This document shows positions 42,720-51,379 of a DNA stretch of 64,000 nucleotides, piece by piece. Positions within the stretch are counted from its first letter, which is position 1; each line of letters opens with the position of its first letter. The translations under genes and the position numbers were made by a program. Location of the stretch: positions 248,001 to 312,000 of the forward strand of contig NZ_JAKRGF010000004.1 of the NCBI RefSeq assembly GCF_022347685.1, in the 5' to 3' direction. Source of the stretch: Thalassobius sp. Cn5-15. Lineage in GTDB: Bacteria; Pseudomonadota; Alphaproteobacteria; Rhodobacterales; Rhodobacteraceae. The notes under the pieces are model-generated. The model did no database searches. It was not told where the DNA came from and saw only the letters and a program-made list of their open reading frames with translations.

Positions 42720-44248
42720 TTGGACAGCAAGCTCTGGCCAGTCATCTCTGACGGTTGTTCCAACCCCATCAATTGCAACAGTGTTGGCGCCAGATCAGCC
42801 AGGCGACCGTTGCGCAGCGCGGCGCCTTTGGGGCCGCCGATTAGCGCGACAGGCACGGGGTTGATGGTGTGTGCCGTGTGCGGGCCGCCGGTTTCGGGGT
42901 CCACCATGGTTTCGCAGTTGCCGTGATCTGCGGTCACGATCATCGCGCCACCCGCATTTTCCAGCGCCTCAACCACTGCGCCCAAACCTTGATCCACGGC
43001 CTCACAGGCCTTGATCGCTGCATCCAGATCCCCGGTGTGCCCGACCATATCGGGGTTCGCGTAGTTGGTGACGATCAGGTCATAGCCTTCCTCAATCGCG
43101 CGGACGAAGTTTTCGGTTACTTCCGGTGCGCTCATTTCTGGCTGCAGATCATAGGTCGCCACTTTGGGAGAGGGTGCCATATAGCGATCTTCGCCGATCT
43201 CGGGGTCTTCCTGACCGCCGTTGAGGAAGAAGGTCACATGCGGGTATTTCTCTGTCTCGGCCAGACGGAATTGACGTTTGCCCTGTTTTGCCACCCATGC
43301 GCCCAGTGTGTTGACGATGTCACGCGGCGGGAACACGGTTTTTAGGTAGGTGCTATGGCTTTCGGAATATTCGACCATGCCCAGCAACGCGGCCCATTCA
43401 GGACGGATGCCGATGTCAAAAGCGTCAAAGCCCGGCTCACCAATCGCGCGCAGAATCTCGCGCGCACGGTCGGCGCGGAAGTTAAGGCAGAAGAAGCCAT
43501 CGCCATCTTTCGCGCCTGTGTAGCCCTGTAACACGGTTGCGGTGATAAACTCGTCGCTTTCCTCGCGCTGATAGGCGGCATCCACCGCGCGGCGAGCGTT
43601 GATCGCGCTGCCGCCTTTGGCGTGTATCATTGCATCATAGGCCTCTGACACCCGTTCCCAGCGGTTGTCGCGGTCCATCGCGAAATAGCGGCCGGTCACG
43701 GTGCCCACACTGGTGCCTTCGGGCAGCGCTTCGTTCAGTTGCTCAATGTAGGTAAAGGCCGATTTGGGCGCTACGTCGCGCCCGTCGGTAACAGCGTGCA
43801 GGACAACCGGTACACCCTGATCGGTGAGCGCCTTAATGGCCGCAATGATATGGGTCAGGTGGCCGTGCACGCCACCATCAGAAATCAGTCCCATCAGATG
43901 CGCGGTGCCGCCCGATTCCTTCAGCTTTTCGGCAAATTCCACGATCGCTTTGGCGTTGTAGAAGCTGCCATCCTCAATCGACAGGTCGATCTGCCCCAGA
44001 TCCATCGCCACCACACGACCGGCGCCGATGTTGGTGTGCCCCACCTCGGAATTGCCCATCTGGCCGCTGGGCAAGCCCACGTCTGGGCCATGGGTGATCA
44101 GTTCTGCCGAGGGGCAGGTTGACATGATCCGGTCAAAGGCGGGAGTGCTGGCCAAAGCAGGCGCATTTGCGCCGTTTTCAGCGCGTTTGCCCCAACCATC
44201 GAGAATGCACAAAACAACGGGTTTCGGATGTGTCGTTTGTTGTGTCAT
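42716..44248 (-). CDS. gpmI: 2,3-bisphosphoglycerate-independent phosphoglycerate mutase
   Basis: GpmI interconverts 3- and 2-phosphoglycerate in glycolysis using two metals and a phosphoserine. The 510-aa length is typical. Metal/catalytic residues are visible as D17 (LCILDGWG), S67 (PSGQMGNSEVGHTN), and the C-terminal VTADHGNCETM. ATG 44248 has GAGGGG nearby. It is the first gene of the gpmI-envC-ctpA operon, with rlmH and rsfS upstream on the same strand. Confidence 0.96.
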   Translation of the reverse strand: MTQQTTHPKPVVLCILDGWGKRAENGANAPALASTPAFDRIMSTCPSAELITHGPDVGLPSGQMGNSEVGHTNIGAGRVVAMDLGQIDLSIEDGSFYNAKAIVEFAEKLKESGGTAHLMGLISDGGVHGHLTHIIAAIKALTDQGVPVVLHAVTDGRDVAPKSAFTYIEQLNEALPEGTSVGTVTGRYFAMDRDNRWERVSEAYDAMIHAKGGSAINARRAVDAAYQREESDEFITATVLQGYTGAKDGDGFFCLNFRADRAREILRAIGEPGFDAFDIGIRPEWAALLGMVEYSESHSTYLKTVFPPRDIVNTLGAWVAKQGKRQFRLAETEKYPHVTFFLNGGQEDPEIGEDRYMAPSPKVATYDLQPEMSAPEVTENFVRAIEEGYDLIVTNYANPDMVGHTGDLDAAIKACEAVDQGLGAVVEALENAGGAMIVTADHGNCETMVDPETGGPHTAHTINPVPVALIGGPKGAALRNGRLADLAPTLLQLMGLEQPSEMTGQSLLSK

Positions 44249-44379
44249 GGCCTGCCCCTCTAAAACCTACCCGCTATCTAAGGGCGTCTGGGAGGGGGGG
44301 CAAGCACTCTGCCGGAATTGGAGCAAATCAGGCGAAAAGCGCTGCGTTTGTGCCGAAATCTATGCCGTTCAGGCGTGGG

Positions 44380-44850
44380 TCAGACGCGGTGATAGGGGCT
44401 GCCTGCCTGAATGGACGCCGCACGGTAAAGCTGTTCCGCCAGCATCACCCGCACCATCATGTGCGGCCAGACCATCTTGCCCAGTGAAATGGCGAAATCC
44501 GCCCGCGCCCGCAGGCTGGGATCAATACCATCCGCCCCGCCAATGATGATCGCCAGATCCTGACGGCCGTTGTCACGCCATTCGCCCAGTTTGTCGGAGA
44601 ACTGCGGCGAGGACAGCAACTTGCCACGTTCATCCATCACACACAGCAACGCTTCCTTGGGGATCACGCGGTCCAAGAGCGCCGCCTCCGCCGCCATGCC
44701 GCCACCCTTTTTGTCCTCAACCTCATGAAAGGTGAGGGGGCCAAGCGCATGGGCCCGACCGGTGCGATCAAAACGTTGGGTATAGTCGTCAACAAGCGCC
44801 TTTTCCGGGCCGGCACGCAACCGGCCCACGGCGCAGATGTGAACCCGCAT
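44380..44850 (-). CDS. rlmH: 23S rRNA (pseudouridine1915-N3) methyltransferase
   Basis: RlmH methylates pseudouridine 1915 of 23S rRNA. The 156-aa length matches the family. The SAM-binding trefoil-knot motifs are IIIGGADGIDPSLRARADF and ISLGKMVWPHMMVRVMLAEQLYRA, followed by the C-terminal GSPYHRV. ATG 44850 is chosen because the protein begins MRVHICAVGRL, as in other RlmH; an upstream in-frame start would read into rsfS. The ATG lies 4 nt after the rsfS stop, so the two are co-transcribed. Confidence 0.95.
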   Translation of the reverse strand: MRVHICAVGRLRAGPEKALVDDYTQRFDRTGRAHALGPLTFHEVEDKKGGGMAAEAALLDRVIPKEALLCVMDERGKLLSSPQFSDKLGEWRDNGRQDLAIIIGGADGIDPSLRARADFAISLGKMVWPHMMVRVMLAEQLYRAASIQAGSPYHRV

Positions 44851-44854
44851 GGGA

Positions 44855-45253
44855 TCAGCCCTGCGGTTTGTCCGGCGAAATGCCGTCCTGCCACATCTTT
44901 TCCATCTGGTAGAACTCGCGCACTTCGGGGCGGAAGACATGCACGATGATATCGCCAGTGTCGATCAGCACCCAGTCGCCGGTGGCTTTGCCTTCGATCC
45001 GGCTCAAGCGGCCCAGATCCTGCTTCAGCTTGTCGACCAGTTTTTCCGAGATGGCAGAGACCTGACGCGACGAGCGGCCAGAGCAGACGACCATATAGTC
45101 GCCGATCGAGGTTTTGCCGCGCAGATCAATCTGCTCGATATCCTCGGCCTTATCATCTTCAAGAGAGGAAAGGATAACAGCCAGCAGTTCTTCGCTGGTG
45201 ACATCTTTGGGGGCGGCGCCGGACTGGCCGCCCGCAGTTTCGTTGAGAGACAG
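44855..45253 (-). CDS. rsfS: Ribosomal silencing factor RsfS; start codon not canonical
   Basis: RsfS binds ribosomal protein uL14 and blocks subunit joining when nutrients are short. The C-terminal part (from GDYMVVCSGRSSRQVSAISEKL to HVFRPEVREFYQMEKMW) is a clear RsfS domain. The conserved N-terminal segment ELLAVILSSLEDDKAEDIEQIDLRGKTS lies upstream of the first ATG (45094) but in the same frame, which has no ATG, GTG or TTG back to its stop at 45310. AAGGAGG at 45261-45267 lies 8 nt before CTG 45253, so CTG is proposed (132 aa). ATT 45259 is only 2 nt from the RBS. Start is uncertain; the protein identity is firm. Confidence 0.85.
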   Translation of the reverse strand: MSLNETAGGQSGAAPKDVTSEELLAVILSSLEDDKAEDIEQIDLRGKTSIGDYMVVCSGRSSRQVSAISEKLVDKLKQDLGRLSRIEGKATGDWVLIDTGDIIVHVFRPEVREFYQMEKMWQDGISPDKPQG

Positions 45254-45536
45254 GACAATGTCCTCCTTCTTGCAAGCGCCGCAATATGCCCCGGCGCTGG
45301 ACAGTTTTCAGATTAGCACCGGATATGTGAAATCTCAATCTTGGCTTCAAGCGGGAAAACGCAGCATTCATGCCAATTCTGCGCCTTGGCTGTGCTTTTT
45401 CGGCTGTTTCACCTGCGCTTGGCGGAGAAGGGGAGTATTTGAGTAACGTCGAAAAGAGCTTTTCAATGTTCCCACAATACTTCGGAGGCCGAGGCAGCGC
45501 CCTAGTGGGTGCTTTTTGGGAATCACCTCTCAGGAA

Positions 45537-46901
45537 TTATTCCGCATCAGCCGGCAACATCCGTAGTTCGCGTTGAGGGAAGGGAATAGAGATGCCATGC
45601 GTCTGAAACGCGTCCCAGAGCGCAAGGAAGACATTGCCACGGATATTGGTCAGTCCGCCGGTTGGATCTTCAATCCAGAAGCGCAGGACATAGTCCACCG
45701 AACTGTCGCCAAAGCTGATGATGTGGCAGACGGGTGGCTTCTTGCTGAGGACGCGGTCAACGCTTTGTGCGGCCTCAATGGCGATGCGGCGCACCAGATG
45801 CGGGTCGTCGTGATAGGCGGTGCCAAAGTTGATGTCGAGGCGGACAAAATCATTTGAGTGAGACCAGTTCACAACCTGACCGGTGATCAGGTCCTCGTTT
45901 GGGATGAGGTATTCCTTGCCGTCCCGTGTGACCACGCTGACATAGCGCGCGCCCAAGGCCTCAATCCAGCCGAAGGTCGCACCGAGCGAGATGACGTCGC
46001 CCGGTTTGATTGACTTATCCAGTAGGATGATGACCCCGCTGACGAGGTTGGAGACGACTTTCTGTAGACCAAAGCCAAGACCTACACCGATGGCACCAGA
46101 TAGAAACGCCAGACCGGTCAGATCGACACCCACTGCCTTTAATCCAAGAAACAGCGCCGCGCAGTAAAGCAGTAGCTGCAAAAGCTTGATCAGCAGCACC
46201 TGCATCGAGGGCGAGATTTCGTCGTTGCGTTTGATCCGGTCCGAACTGGTACGGCTGAGGAAGCGCGCCACGGTGATTAGCGCGCCCAGCACCACAACCG
46301 CCTGTACAATTGTCCAAAGCGACAGGTGCAGATCGCCGAAATCAATCGCCGCACTTTCTAGAATCGCGCGGGCAGTGTCGGTCAGATTCAGGATCGACAG
46401 GGTGACCCAGATCCAGCCGACATAGCGCACACCAGAGCGTAGGAGTTTGTTGGTGATCAAGCGGGTGGCGACTGCGATGATCAGCCAAGCCAGCGACAAC
46501 TGCGCGATGATGCCCAGCATGTAACTGCGGCTGGGCCATGTGGCTTCGCGCATGATCCAGACTGTGGGCCAGATCAGCGCGGCAAAGAGGATCAGGTTCA
46601 ACCGTTTGTGGAGGATCACCAGAACCCGCATCCGCCACGTGGGCATGCCTGTCAGTGTGCGCATCCAGTTGTGCAATCTAGGCGCCAGCAGGCGGGTCAG
46701 CAGATAGGCGGCCGCTATCAGACCCAGCGCGATCAGGATCTGATAGGCATTCCAAGGACGTAAAAGCCCGGTCAGAAACCGTTCCAGATCTGATGCCAGA
46801 CCCAGCGCCAGTTCTTCGGTGCTAGGTTCTGGCAGGTCGCCATTTGCGGCCCCTTGCGCGGCCTCGGCGGCTGCGTTGGCTTCTGCTTCGATCTCCTCCA
46901 T
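45537..46901 (-). CDS. Mechanosensitive ion channel (MscS family)
   Basis: The 454-aa protein has several N-terminal helices and an MscS core: TM3-like GLAFLSGAIGVGLGFGLQKVVSNLVSGVIILLDKSIKPGD, with the Gly/Ala-rich pore pattern, and a beta domain (SLGATFGWIEALGARYVSVVTRDGKEYLIPN). It opens under membrane tension to release solutes on hypo-osmotic shock. Neither ATG 46901 nor TTG 46937 (12 codons upstream in frame) has a clear RBS; ATG is chosen. The gene is divergent from the second TSUP gene. Confidence 0.9.
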   Translation of the reverse strand: MEEIEAEANAAAEAAQGAANGDLPEPSTEELALGLASDLERFLTGLLRPWNAYQILIALGLIAAAYLLTRLLAPRLHNWMRTLTGMPTWRMRVLVILHKRLNLILFAALIWPTVWIMREATWPSRSYMLGIIAQLSLAWLIIAVATRLITNKLLRSGVRYVGWIWVTLSILNLTDTARAILESAAIDFGDLHLSLWTIVQAVVVLGALITVARFLSRTSSDRIKRNDEISPSMQVLLIKLLQLLLYCAALFLGLKAVGVDLTGLAFLSGAIGVGLGFGLQKVVSNLVSGVIILLDKSIKPGDVISLGATFGWIEALGARYVSVVTRDGKEYLIPNEDLITGQVVNWSHSNDFVRLDINFGTAYHDDPHLVRRIAIEAAQSVDRVLSKKPPVCHIISFGDSSVDYVLRFWIEDPTGGLTNIRGNVFLALWDAFQTHGISIPFPQRELRMLPADAE

Positions 46902-46977
46902 AGGGACCACTGTTGCACGGGCAGGAACGCTCGACAATCTATTTGCGCCAACGCCCCTGCACCGCTAGGCATTGGGG

Positions 46978-47721
46978 ATGTTTGATATTCTGCTGATCCT
47001 TGCCGCTGGCTTCGGTGCTGGCATCATCAATGCGCTGGCTGGTGGTGGCACCTTCCTGACCTTTCCGGCGCTGGTGTTTATCGGCATTCCGCCGGTGGTG
47101 GCTAATGCCACCAGCGCGGTGGCGGTGTTTCCAGGCTATCTGTCGGCAGCGCTGGGCTTTCGCAGTGAAATCGCCGCGCTTCCACGCCTCAGCTTGTGGC
47201 GGGCCTGTGTGGTTACGCTGGTGGGGGGATTGATTGGCGGGCTGTTGCTGCTGGTGTCTTCGAATGAGGTCTTTGCTGTCATAGTGCCCTTTCTGTTGTT
47301 GGTCGCGACTTTGGCCTTTGCCTTTCAGGCGCAGATACAGGGCTGGATGCATCGATCCGCGCTCAGTGCTACGCCCTACGGCACCGTAGGGTTGCTGTTG
47401 GTGTCGATCTACGGCGGATATTTCAATGGCGGTTTGGGGATTGTTCTGCTGGCGCTCTTTGCGCTTTGGGGGATGGAGAACCTCAATCAGATGAATGGGC
47501 TGAAAAACGCGCTGTCTTTTGTGATTTCAGCAATATCCGTGGCGACCTTTGCGGTTGCGGGCCTCGTGGAGTGGCCTCAGGCAGTGATGATGGCGCTGGC
47601 GGCGATTGCAGGGGGATTCGCGGGTGCCCGACTGGCCAAGATGCTGCCCCGATCGGTGGTGCGTGGCGCGATCATCGTGATTGGTTTTGGCATGTCGGCG
47701 GTGTTTTTCGCCCGCATCTGA
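46978..47721 (+). CDS. TSUP (TauE/SafE) family membrane permease
   Basis: The 247-aa protein has about seven helices and the TSUP signature GAGIINALAGGGTFLTFPALVF near residue 15, repeated as YGGYFNGGLGIVLLALFAL. The substrate is unknown and may be a sulfur-containing or other small anion. ATG 46978 is chosen over TTG 46972. It is divergent from the mscS gene. It is not a close copy of the TSUP gene at 13628 outside the family motifs. Confidence 0.9.
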   Translation: MFDILLILAAGFGAGIINALAGGGTFLTFPALVFIGIPPVVANATSAVAVFPGYLSAALGFRSEIAALPRLSLWRACVVTLVGGLIGGLLLLVSSNEVFAVIVPFLLLVATLAFAFQAQIQGWMHRSALSATPYGTVGLLLVSIYGGYFNGGLGIVLLALFALWGMENLNQMNGLKNALSFVISAISVATFAVAGLVEWPQAVMMALAAIAGGFAGARLAKMLPRSVVRGAIIVIGFGMSAVFFARI

Positions 47722-47782
47722 ACCTCACGATGCGCTGCACAGCCTTGCGAATAGTCGCTGTCGGGTGTAGGGAAGGGACGCA

Positions 47783-47869
47783 ATGAAACGTATTTTCGAC
47801 ATCGACGACCGCAGCTTTTTGCCTTGGCGGTTTTTTGGCGCAAAGCGCGCGGTGCTATCCTGCCTATAA
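47783..47869 (+). CDS. Possible leader peptide in the leuC 5' region
   Basis: A 28-residue open frame (MKRIFDIDDRSFLPWRFF and so on, ending SCL) has an RBS-like AAGGGA about 7 nt before ATG 47783 and ends with TAA inside a hairpin CCTGCCT-ATA-AGGCGGG. It lies 59 bp upstream of leuC. It has only three Leu, two of them near the end (LSCL), so it is not a strong Leu attenuator. It may be a chance frame. Confidence 0.35.
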   Translation: MKRIFDIDDRSFLPWRFFGAKRAVLSCL

Positions 47870-47928
47870 GGCGGGCCTTTGTCGTTTCACATCCATAAAC
47901 ACCCACAGACAATCCACGGGAGAGGACC

Positions 47929-49338
47929 ATGACCGCCCCGAAGACACTCTATGATAAAATCTGGGACGCCCACGTCGCGCATGAAGCCGAAGACGGGACC
48001 TGCCTGCTTTATATCGACCGCCATCTGGTACACGAAGTGACCAGCCCGCAGGCATTTGAAGGTCTGCGTATGGCTGGCCGCAAGGTGCACGCGCCGGATA
48101 AAACCATCGCTGTGCCGGACCACAACGTCCCAACCACCGCGGGCCGCGAAGACCCTGCACAGATGACTGAAGAAAGCCGCATTCAGGTTGAAGCACTGGA
48201 CAAGAACGCCAAAGAATTTGGCGTGCATTACTATCCGGTGTCTGACGTGCGTCAGGGCATCGTACACATCGTTGGTCCCGAAAACGGCTGGACCCTGCCG
48301 GGCATGACCGTTGTGTGCGGCGACAGCCACACTGCGACCCATGGCGCGTTTGGCTCGCTGGCCCACGGTATTGGTACCTCTGAGGTTGAGCATGTTCTGG
48401 CCACCCAGACCCTGATCCAGAAGAAGTCGATGAACATGAAGGTGGAAATCACCGGCAAGCTGAAGCCGGGCGTGACCGCCAAGGACATCACGCTGGCAGT
48501 GATTGGTGAAACGGGCACCGGCGGCGGTACTGGCTATGTTATCGAATATTGCGGTGAAGCGATCCGTGATCTGTCGATGGAAGGCCGGATGACTGTCTGC
48601 AACATGGCCATCGAAGGCGGCGCACGCGCTGGCCTGATTGCACCGGATGAAACCACTTATGAGTATTGCAAAGGCCGTGCTCATGCGCCGAAAGGTGCAG
48701 CGTGGGAGCAGGCGGTTGAATACTGGAAAACCCTGTTCACCGATGAAGGCGCGCATTTCGACAAGGTTGTCACCCTGCGCGGCGAAGACATTGAACCGGT
48801 TGTGACCTGGGGCACATCGCCTGAGGACGTATTGCCGATCACCGGTGTTGTGCCGTCGCCTGACGATTTCGAAGGTGGCAAGATCGAAGCGGCCCGTCGT
48901 TCGATCGAATACATGGGTCTGACCCCGGGTCAGAAACTGTCGGACATTGAAATCGATACGGTCTTTATCGGTTCCTGCACCAATGGCCGCATTGAAGACA
49001 TGCGCGCTGTGGCCGAAGTGGTTAAAGGCAAGAAGATCAAAGAAGGCATTCGTGCGATGATCGTACCTGGCTCAGGTCTGGTTCGCGCCCAAGCCGAAGA
49101 AGAAGGTCTGGCCGAAATCTTTGAGGCCGCCGGTTTCGAATGGCGTCTGGCAGGCTGTTCCATGTGTCTGGCGATGAACCCTGACCAGCTGTCCGAGGAC
49201 GAGCGCTGTGCCTCCACCTCGAACCGCAACTTCGAGGGGCGTCAGGGCTATAAGGGCCGCACCCACCTGGTCAGTCCCGCGATGGCAGCTGCTGCTGCAC
49301 TGACCGGTAAATTGACCGACGTTCGCGAGCTGATGTAA
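47929..49338 (+). CDS. leuC: 3-isopropylmalate dehydratase large subunit
   Basis: LeuC and LeuD isomerise 2-isopropylmalate to 3-isopropylmalate in leucine synthesis, with a 4Fe-4S cluster in LeuC. The 469-aa protein has [15 protein letters not shown], the Cys of [12 protein letters not shown] (cluster ligand) and the paired Cys of [16 protein letters not shown] 47929 follows GAGAGGACC. leuD starts 12 bp downstream. Confidence 0.97.
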   Translation: MTAPKTLYDKIWDAHVAHEAEDGTCLLYIDRHLVHEVTSPQAFEGLRMAGRKVHAPDKTIAVPDHNVPTTAGREDPAQMTEESRIQVEALDKNAKEFGVHYYPVSDVRQGIVHIVGPENGWTLPGMTVVCGDSHTATHGAFGSLAHGIGTSEVEHVLATQTLIQKKSMNMKVEITGKLKPGVTAKDITLAVIGETGTGGGTGYVIEYCGEAIRDLSMEGRMTVCNMAIEGGARAGLIAPDETTYEYCKGRAHAPKGAAWEQAVEYWKTLFTDEGAHFDKVVTLRGEDIEPVVTWGTSPEDVLPITGVVPSPDDFEGGKIEAARRSIEYMGLTPGQKLSDIEIDTVFIGSCTNGRIEDMRAVAEVVKGKKIKEGIRAMIVPGSGLVRAQAEEEGLAEIFEAAGFEWRLAGCSMCLAMNPDQLSEDERCASTSNRNFEGRQGYKGRTHLVSPAMAAAAALTGKLTDVRELM

Positions 49339-49350
49339 GGAGCCAGCACA

Positions 49351-49956
49351 ATGGAAAAGTTCCAGAAACTCCAAGGTATTGCGGCGCCTATGCCGCTGGT
49401 GAACATCGACACCGACATGATCATCCCAAAGATCTTCCTGAAATCCATTCAGCGTAGTGGCTTTGGTGTGAACTTGTTTGACGAAATGCGTTACAACCGC
49501 GACGGCAGCGAAATCCCTGATTTCGTACTGAACAAACCGCAGTACCGTGAGGCAGAGATCCTGATCGCTGGTGACAACTTCGGCTGTGGTTCGTCGCGTG
49601 AGCACGCGCCTTGGGCGATTGCGGATTTCGGTATCAAATGTGTCGTGTCGACGTCGTTTGCGGACATCTTCTTCAACAACTGCTTCAAGAACGGCATCCT
49701 GCCGATCGTACTGCCACAGGAACAGGTTGATGTGCTGATGGCCGACGCGGAAAAGGGCGCTAACGCGCGCATGACCGTCGATCTGGAAGCGCAGGAAATC
49801 ACCACCTCTGACGGCGTCAGCATTGCTTTTGAGGTGGATGCGTTCAAAAAGCACTGCCTGCTGAACGGTTTGGATGACATTGGCCTGACCATGGAGAAAG
49901 CCGATTCTATTAAGTCCTATGAGGACAAGCTGACCGCCCAACGCCCCTGGGTGTAA
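49351..49956 (+). CDS. leuD: 3-isopropylmalate dehydratase small subunit
   Basis: The 201-aa protein is the swivel domain of the dehydratase. It shows [10 protein letters not shown] near residue 20 and [17 protein letters not shown] near 70, which bind substrate carboxylates. AAGGAGC lies ahead of ATG 49351. leuB is the next leucine gene but lies about 2.5 kb away, behind a terminator and two unrelated genes. Confidence 0.97.
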   Translation: MEKFQKLQGIAAPMPLVNIDTDMIIPKIFLKSIQRSGFGVNLFDEMRYNRDGSEIPDFVLNKPQYREAEILIAGDNFGCGSSREHAPWAIADFGIKCVVSTSFADIFFNNCFKNGILPIVLPQEQVDVLMADAEKGANARMTVDLEAQEITTSDGVSIAFEVDAFKKHCLLNGLDDIGLTMEKADSIKSYEDKLTAQRPWV

Positions 49957-50014
49957 GGCGTTTTTGCTGCGTTTGACCTCTGTGGTCAGGCCGCAGCACA
50001 GGCTTTGAACCCAG

Positions 50015-50043
50015 ACCCCGCCGGAAACGGCGGGGTGTTTATA
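50015..50043 (+). terminator. Rho-independent terminator of leuCD
   Basis: ACCCCGCCG-GAAA-CGGCGGGGT forms a perfect 9-bp stem with a GAAA tetraloop (50015-50036), followed by GTTTATATT. It lies about 60 nt after the leuD stop. Confidence 0.9.
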
Positions 50044-50528
50044 TTGGGTGCCGGCGGCGAAGCCCTGTCAATATAGCGATTTCCACATATTCCTAGGAAT
50101 ACTCGATAGGGCTAAGACATATATGTGTCGCCAGCCCCCTTGAGGTTCGCCCAAGCCCTTTGAGCGAAAAACTATTCAAATGATTTTGGGGCAAGCTGTG
50201 GACAGGATGTGTTTCTGAGATCCCTGAAATTATTGCAGTCTCTTGAGGTCCGACCGATTGGATGGCGCATTCATTGGCGCGCTATACGGCAGAGGGTTTG
50301 GCATAAACGGGTGAAATCGTGGTTTTTTTGATGCAATCGGGCACCAGTTTGGAAGGCAAGCCCATGAAATAGCCCCTGATTTCCGACAGGCGGGTTGTGG
50401 CTTTGCGCTAAACAAGGCAGAATTGGGGCAAGAATGAGGCAGGCCGCCTAAGTCAAACCAGGGCGGCAATCAGTTGGACAACGGATGGGGCATCGTATCG
50501 CATCTGGCCAACATGAAGGGATCGGGTT
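50044..50528. other. 485-bp non-coding region with palindromes
   Basis: No convincing gene is seen here. It contains a perfect 14-bp palindrome TATTCCTAGGAATA (50088-50101), ACATATATGT (50117-50126), and AGCCCT (50061-50066) paired with AGGGCT (50108-50113) around the first palindrome. It is AT-richer than its neighbours. It may carry the promoter of the membrane-protein gene at 50529, or an unannotated RNA. Confidence 0.4.
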
Positions 50529-51359
50529 GTGGTCGAACGTCTAGTGGGCGCGGGAGTGCGGGCTATCTGGGTGGCATTGCTGGTGGCAATCCCCTTTTTG
50601 CTGCTGCCTGTTGGTCTGGGTGACGCGACAGCGCTCGTGGTGCTATTGGCGGCGCTGGCAGGGCTGATGACCTTCCTTGAATATGCCACGCATTATCCGT
50701 CAGTTCTGGAATTTCGTGATGCGCCGCCGCTGAACCGTTTGCGGTTCGCGGCGGCGTTTCTGGTGGTTCTGGTGCTGTCGCTGATTCTGCGGGTGGACTA
50801 TGTGCCGACACAACTGGGTCTGTTGTTGCAGGCGCTGGGGCAGCGGTTAGGTGATCTGGCAGATTTCCCTTATTCGCCGGTTCGGCTGGCACTGCTAGCG
50901 ATGCCGGCGGATTCACCGCAGGCGTTGATCGACATCGTGCGCATGGCAACGGCGGTGGCCTATACGCTGGCGGGTGCAGTGTTGTTGCTGTTTCTGCTGA
51001 TCCTGCATTTCACGGCATGGCCGGTGCGCGGCGGGGGGTTCAATGTCTGGGTCAACCTGCCGATGTTTGACCCGACCAAGGGCGACGTTCTGGTGCGCCT
51101 GCAACGCGATGCACGCATTAACGTAATGTTAGGCTTTATTCTGCCATTCTTGTTACCAGCGGTTCTGAAGGGGCTGGCAGGATGGGTGGACCTCAAGGTG
51201 TTGATGAACCCGCATGTGCTGATCTGGTGCATGATGATTTGGGCCTGTCTGCCTGCCAATATGATCCTGCGCGGCGTCGCCATTGGCCGCGTTGCCGATA
51301 TGATCGACGAAAAACGCCGCCGCACCTATGCGGAGGCGAAGGTTATAGATACCGTCTGA
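50529..51359 (+). CDS. Conserved hypothetical membrane protein
   Basis: The 276-aa protein has about six to seven hydrophobic helices, for example IWVALLVAIPFLLLPVGLG at the N-terminus and VAYTLAGAVLLLFLLILHF in the middle, with a positively charged C-terminal tail (DEKRRRTYAEAK). I do not recognise a family; it resembles uncharacterised roseobacter inner-membrane proteins. It starts with GTG 50529, with AAGGGA about 10 nt upstream. Its TGA lies directly at or inside the start region of the next gene. Confidence 0.7.
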   Translation: MVERLVGAGVRAIWVALLVAIPFLLLPVGLGDATALVVLLAALAGLMTFLEYATHYPSVLEFRDAPPLNRLRFAAAFLVVLVLSLILRVDYVPTQLGLLLQALGQRLGDLADFPYSPVRLALLAMPADSPQALIDIVRMATAVAYTLAGAVLLLFLLILHFTAWPVRGGGFNVWVNLPMFDPTKGDVLVRLQRDARINVMLGFILPFLLPAVLKGLAGWVDLKVLMNPHVLIWCMMIWACLPANMILRGVAIGRVADMIDEKRRRTYAEAKVIDTV

Positions 51360-51379
51360 CCGCGCTTTTTGGGGTATTG

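Noticed and set aside
50080-50220. DnaA boxes in the gap after leuCD
   Set aside because: The TCCACA- and TGTGGA-like words are not full consensus and not clustered, and no origin-type genes are nearby.
50230-50469. A 79-aa minus-strand frame in the gap after leuD
   Set aside because: Pro- and Cys-rich low-complexity protein without RBS or recognisable domain.
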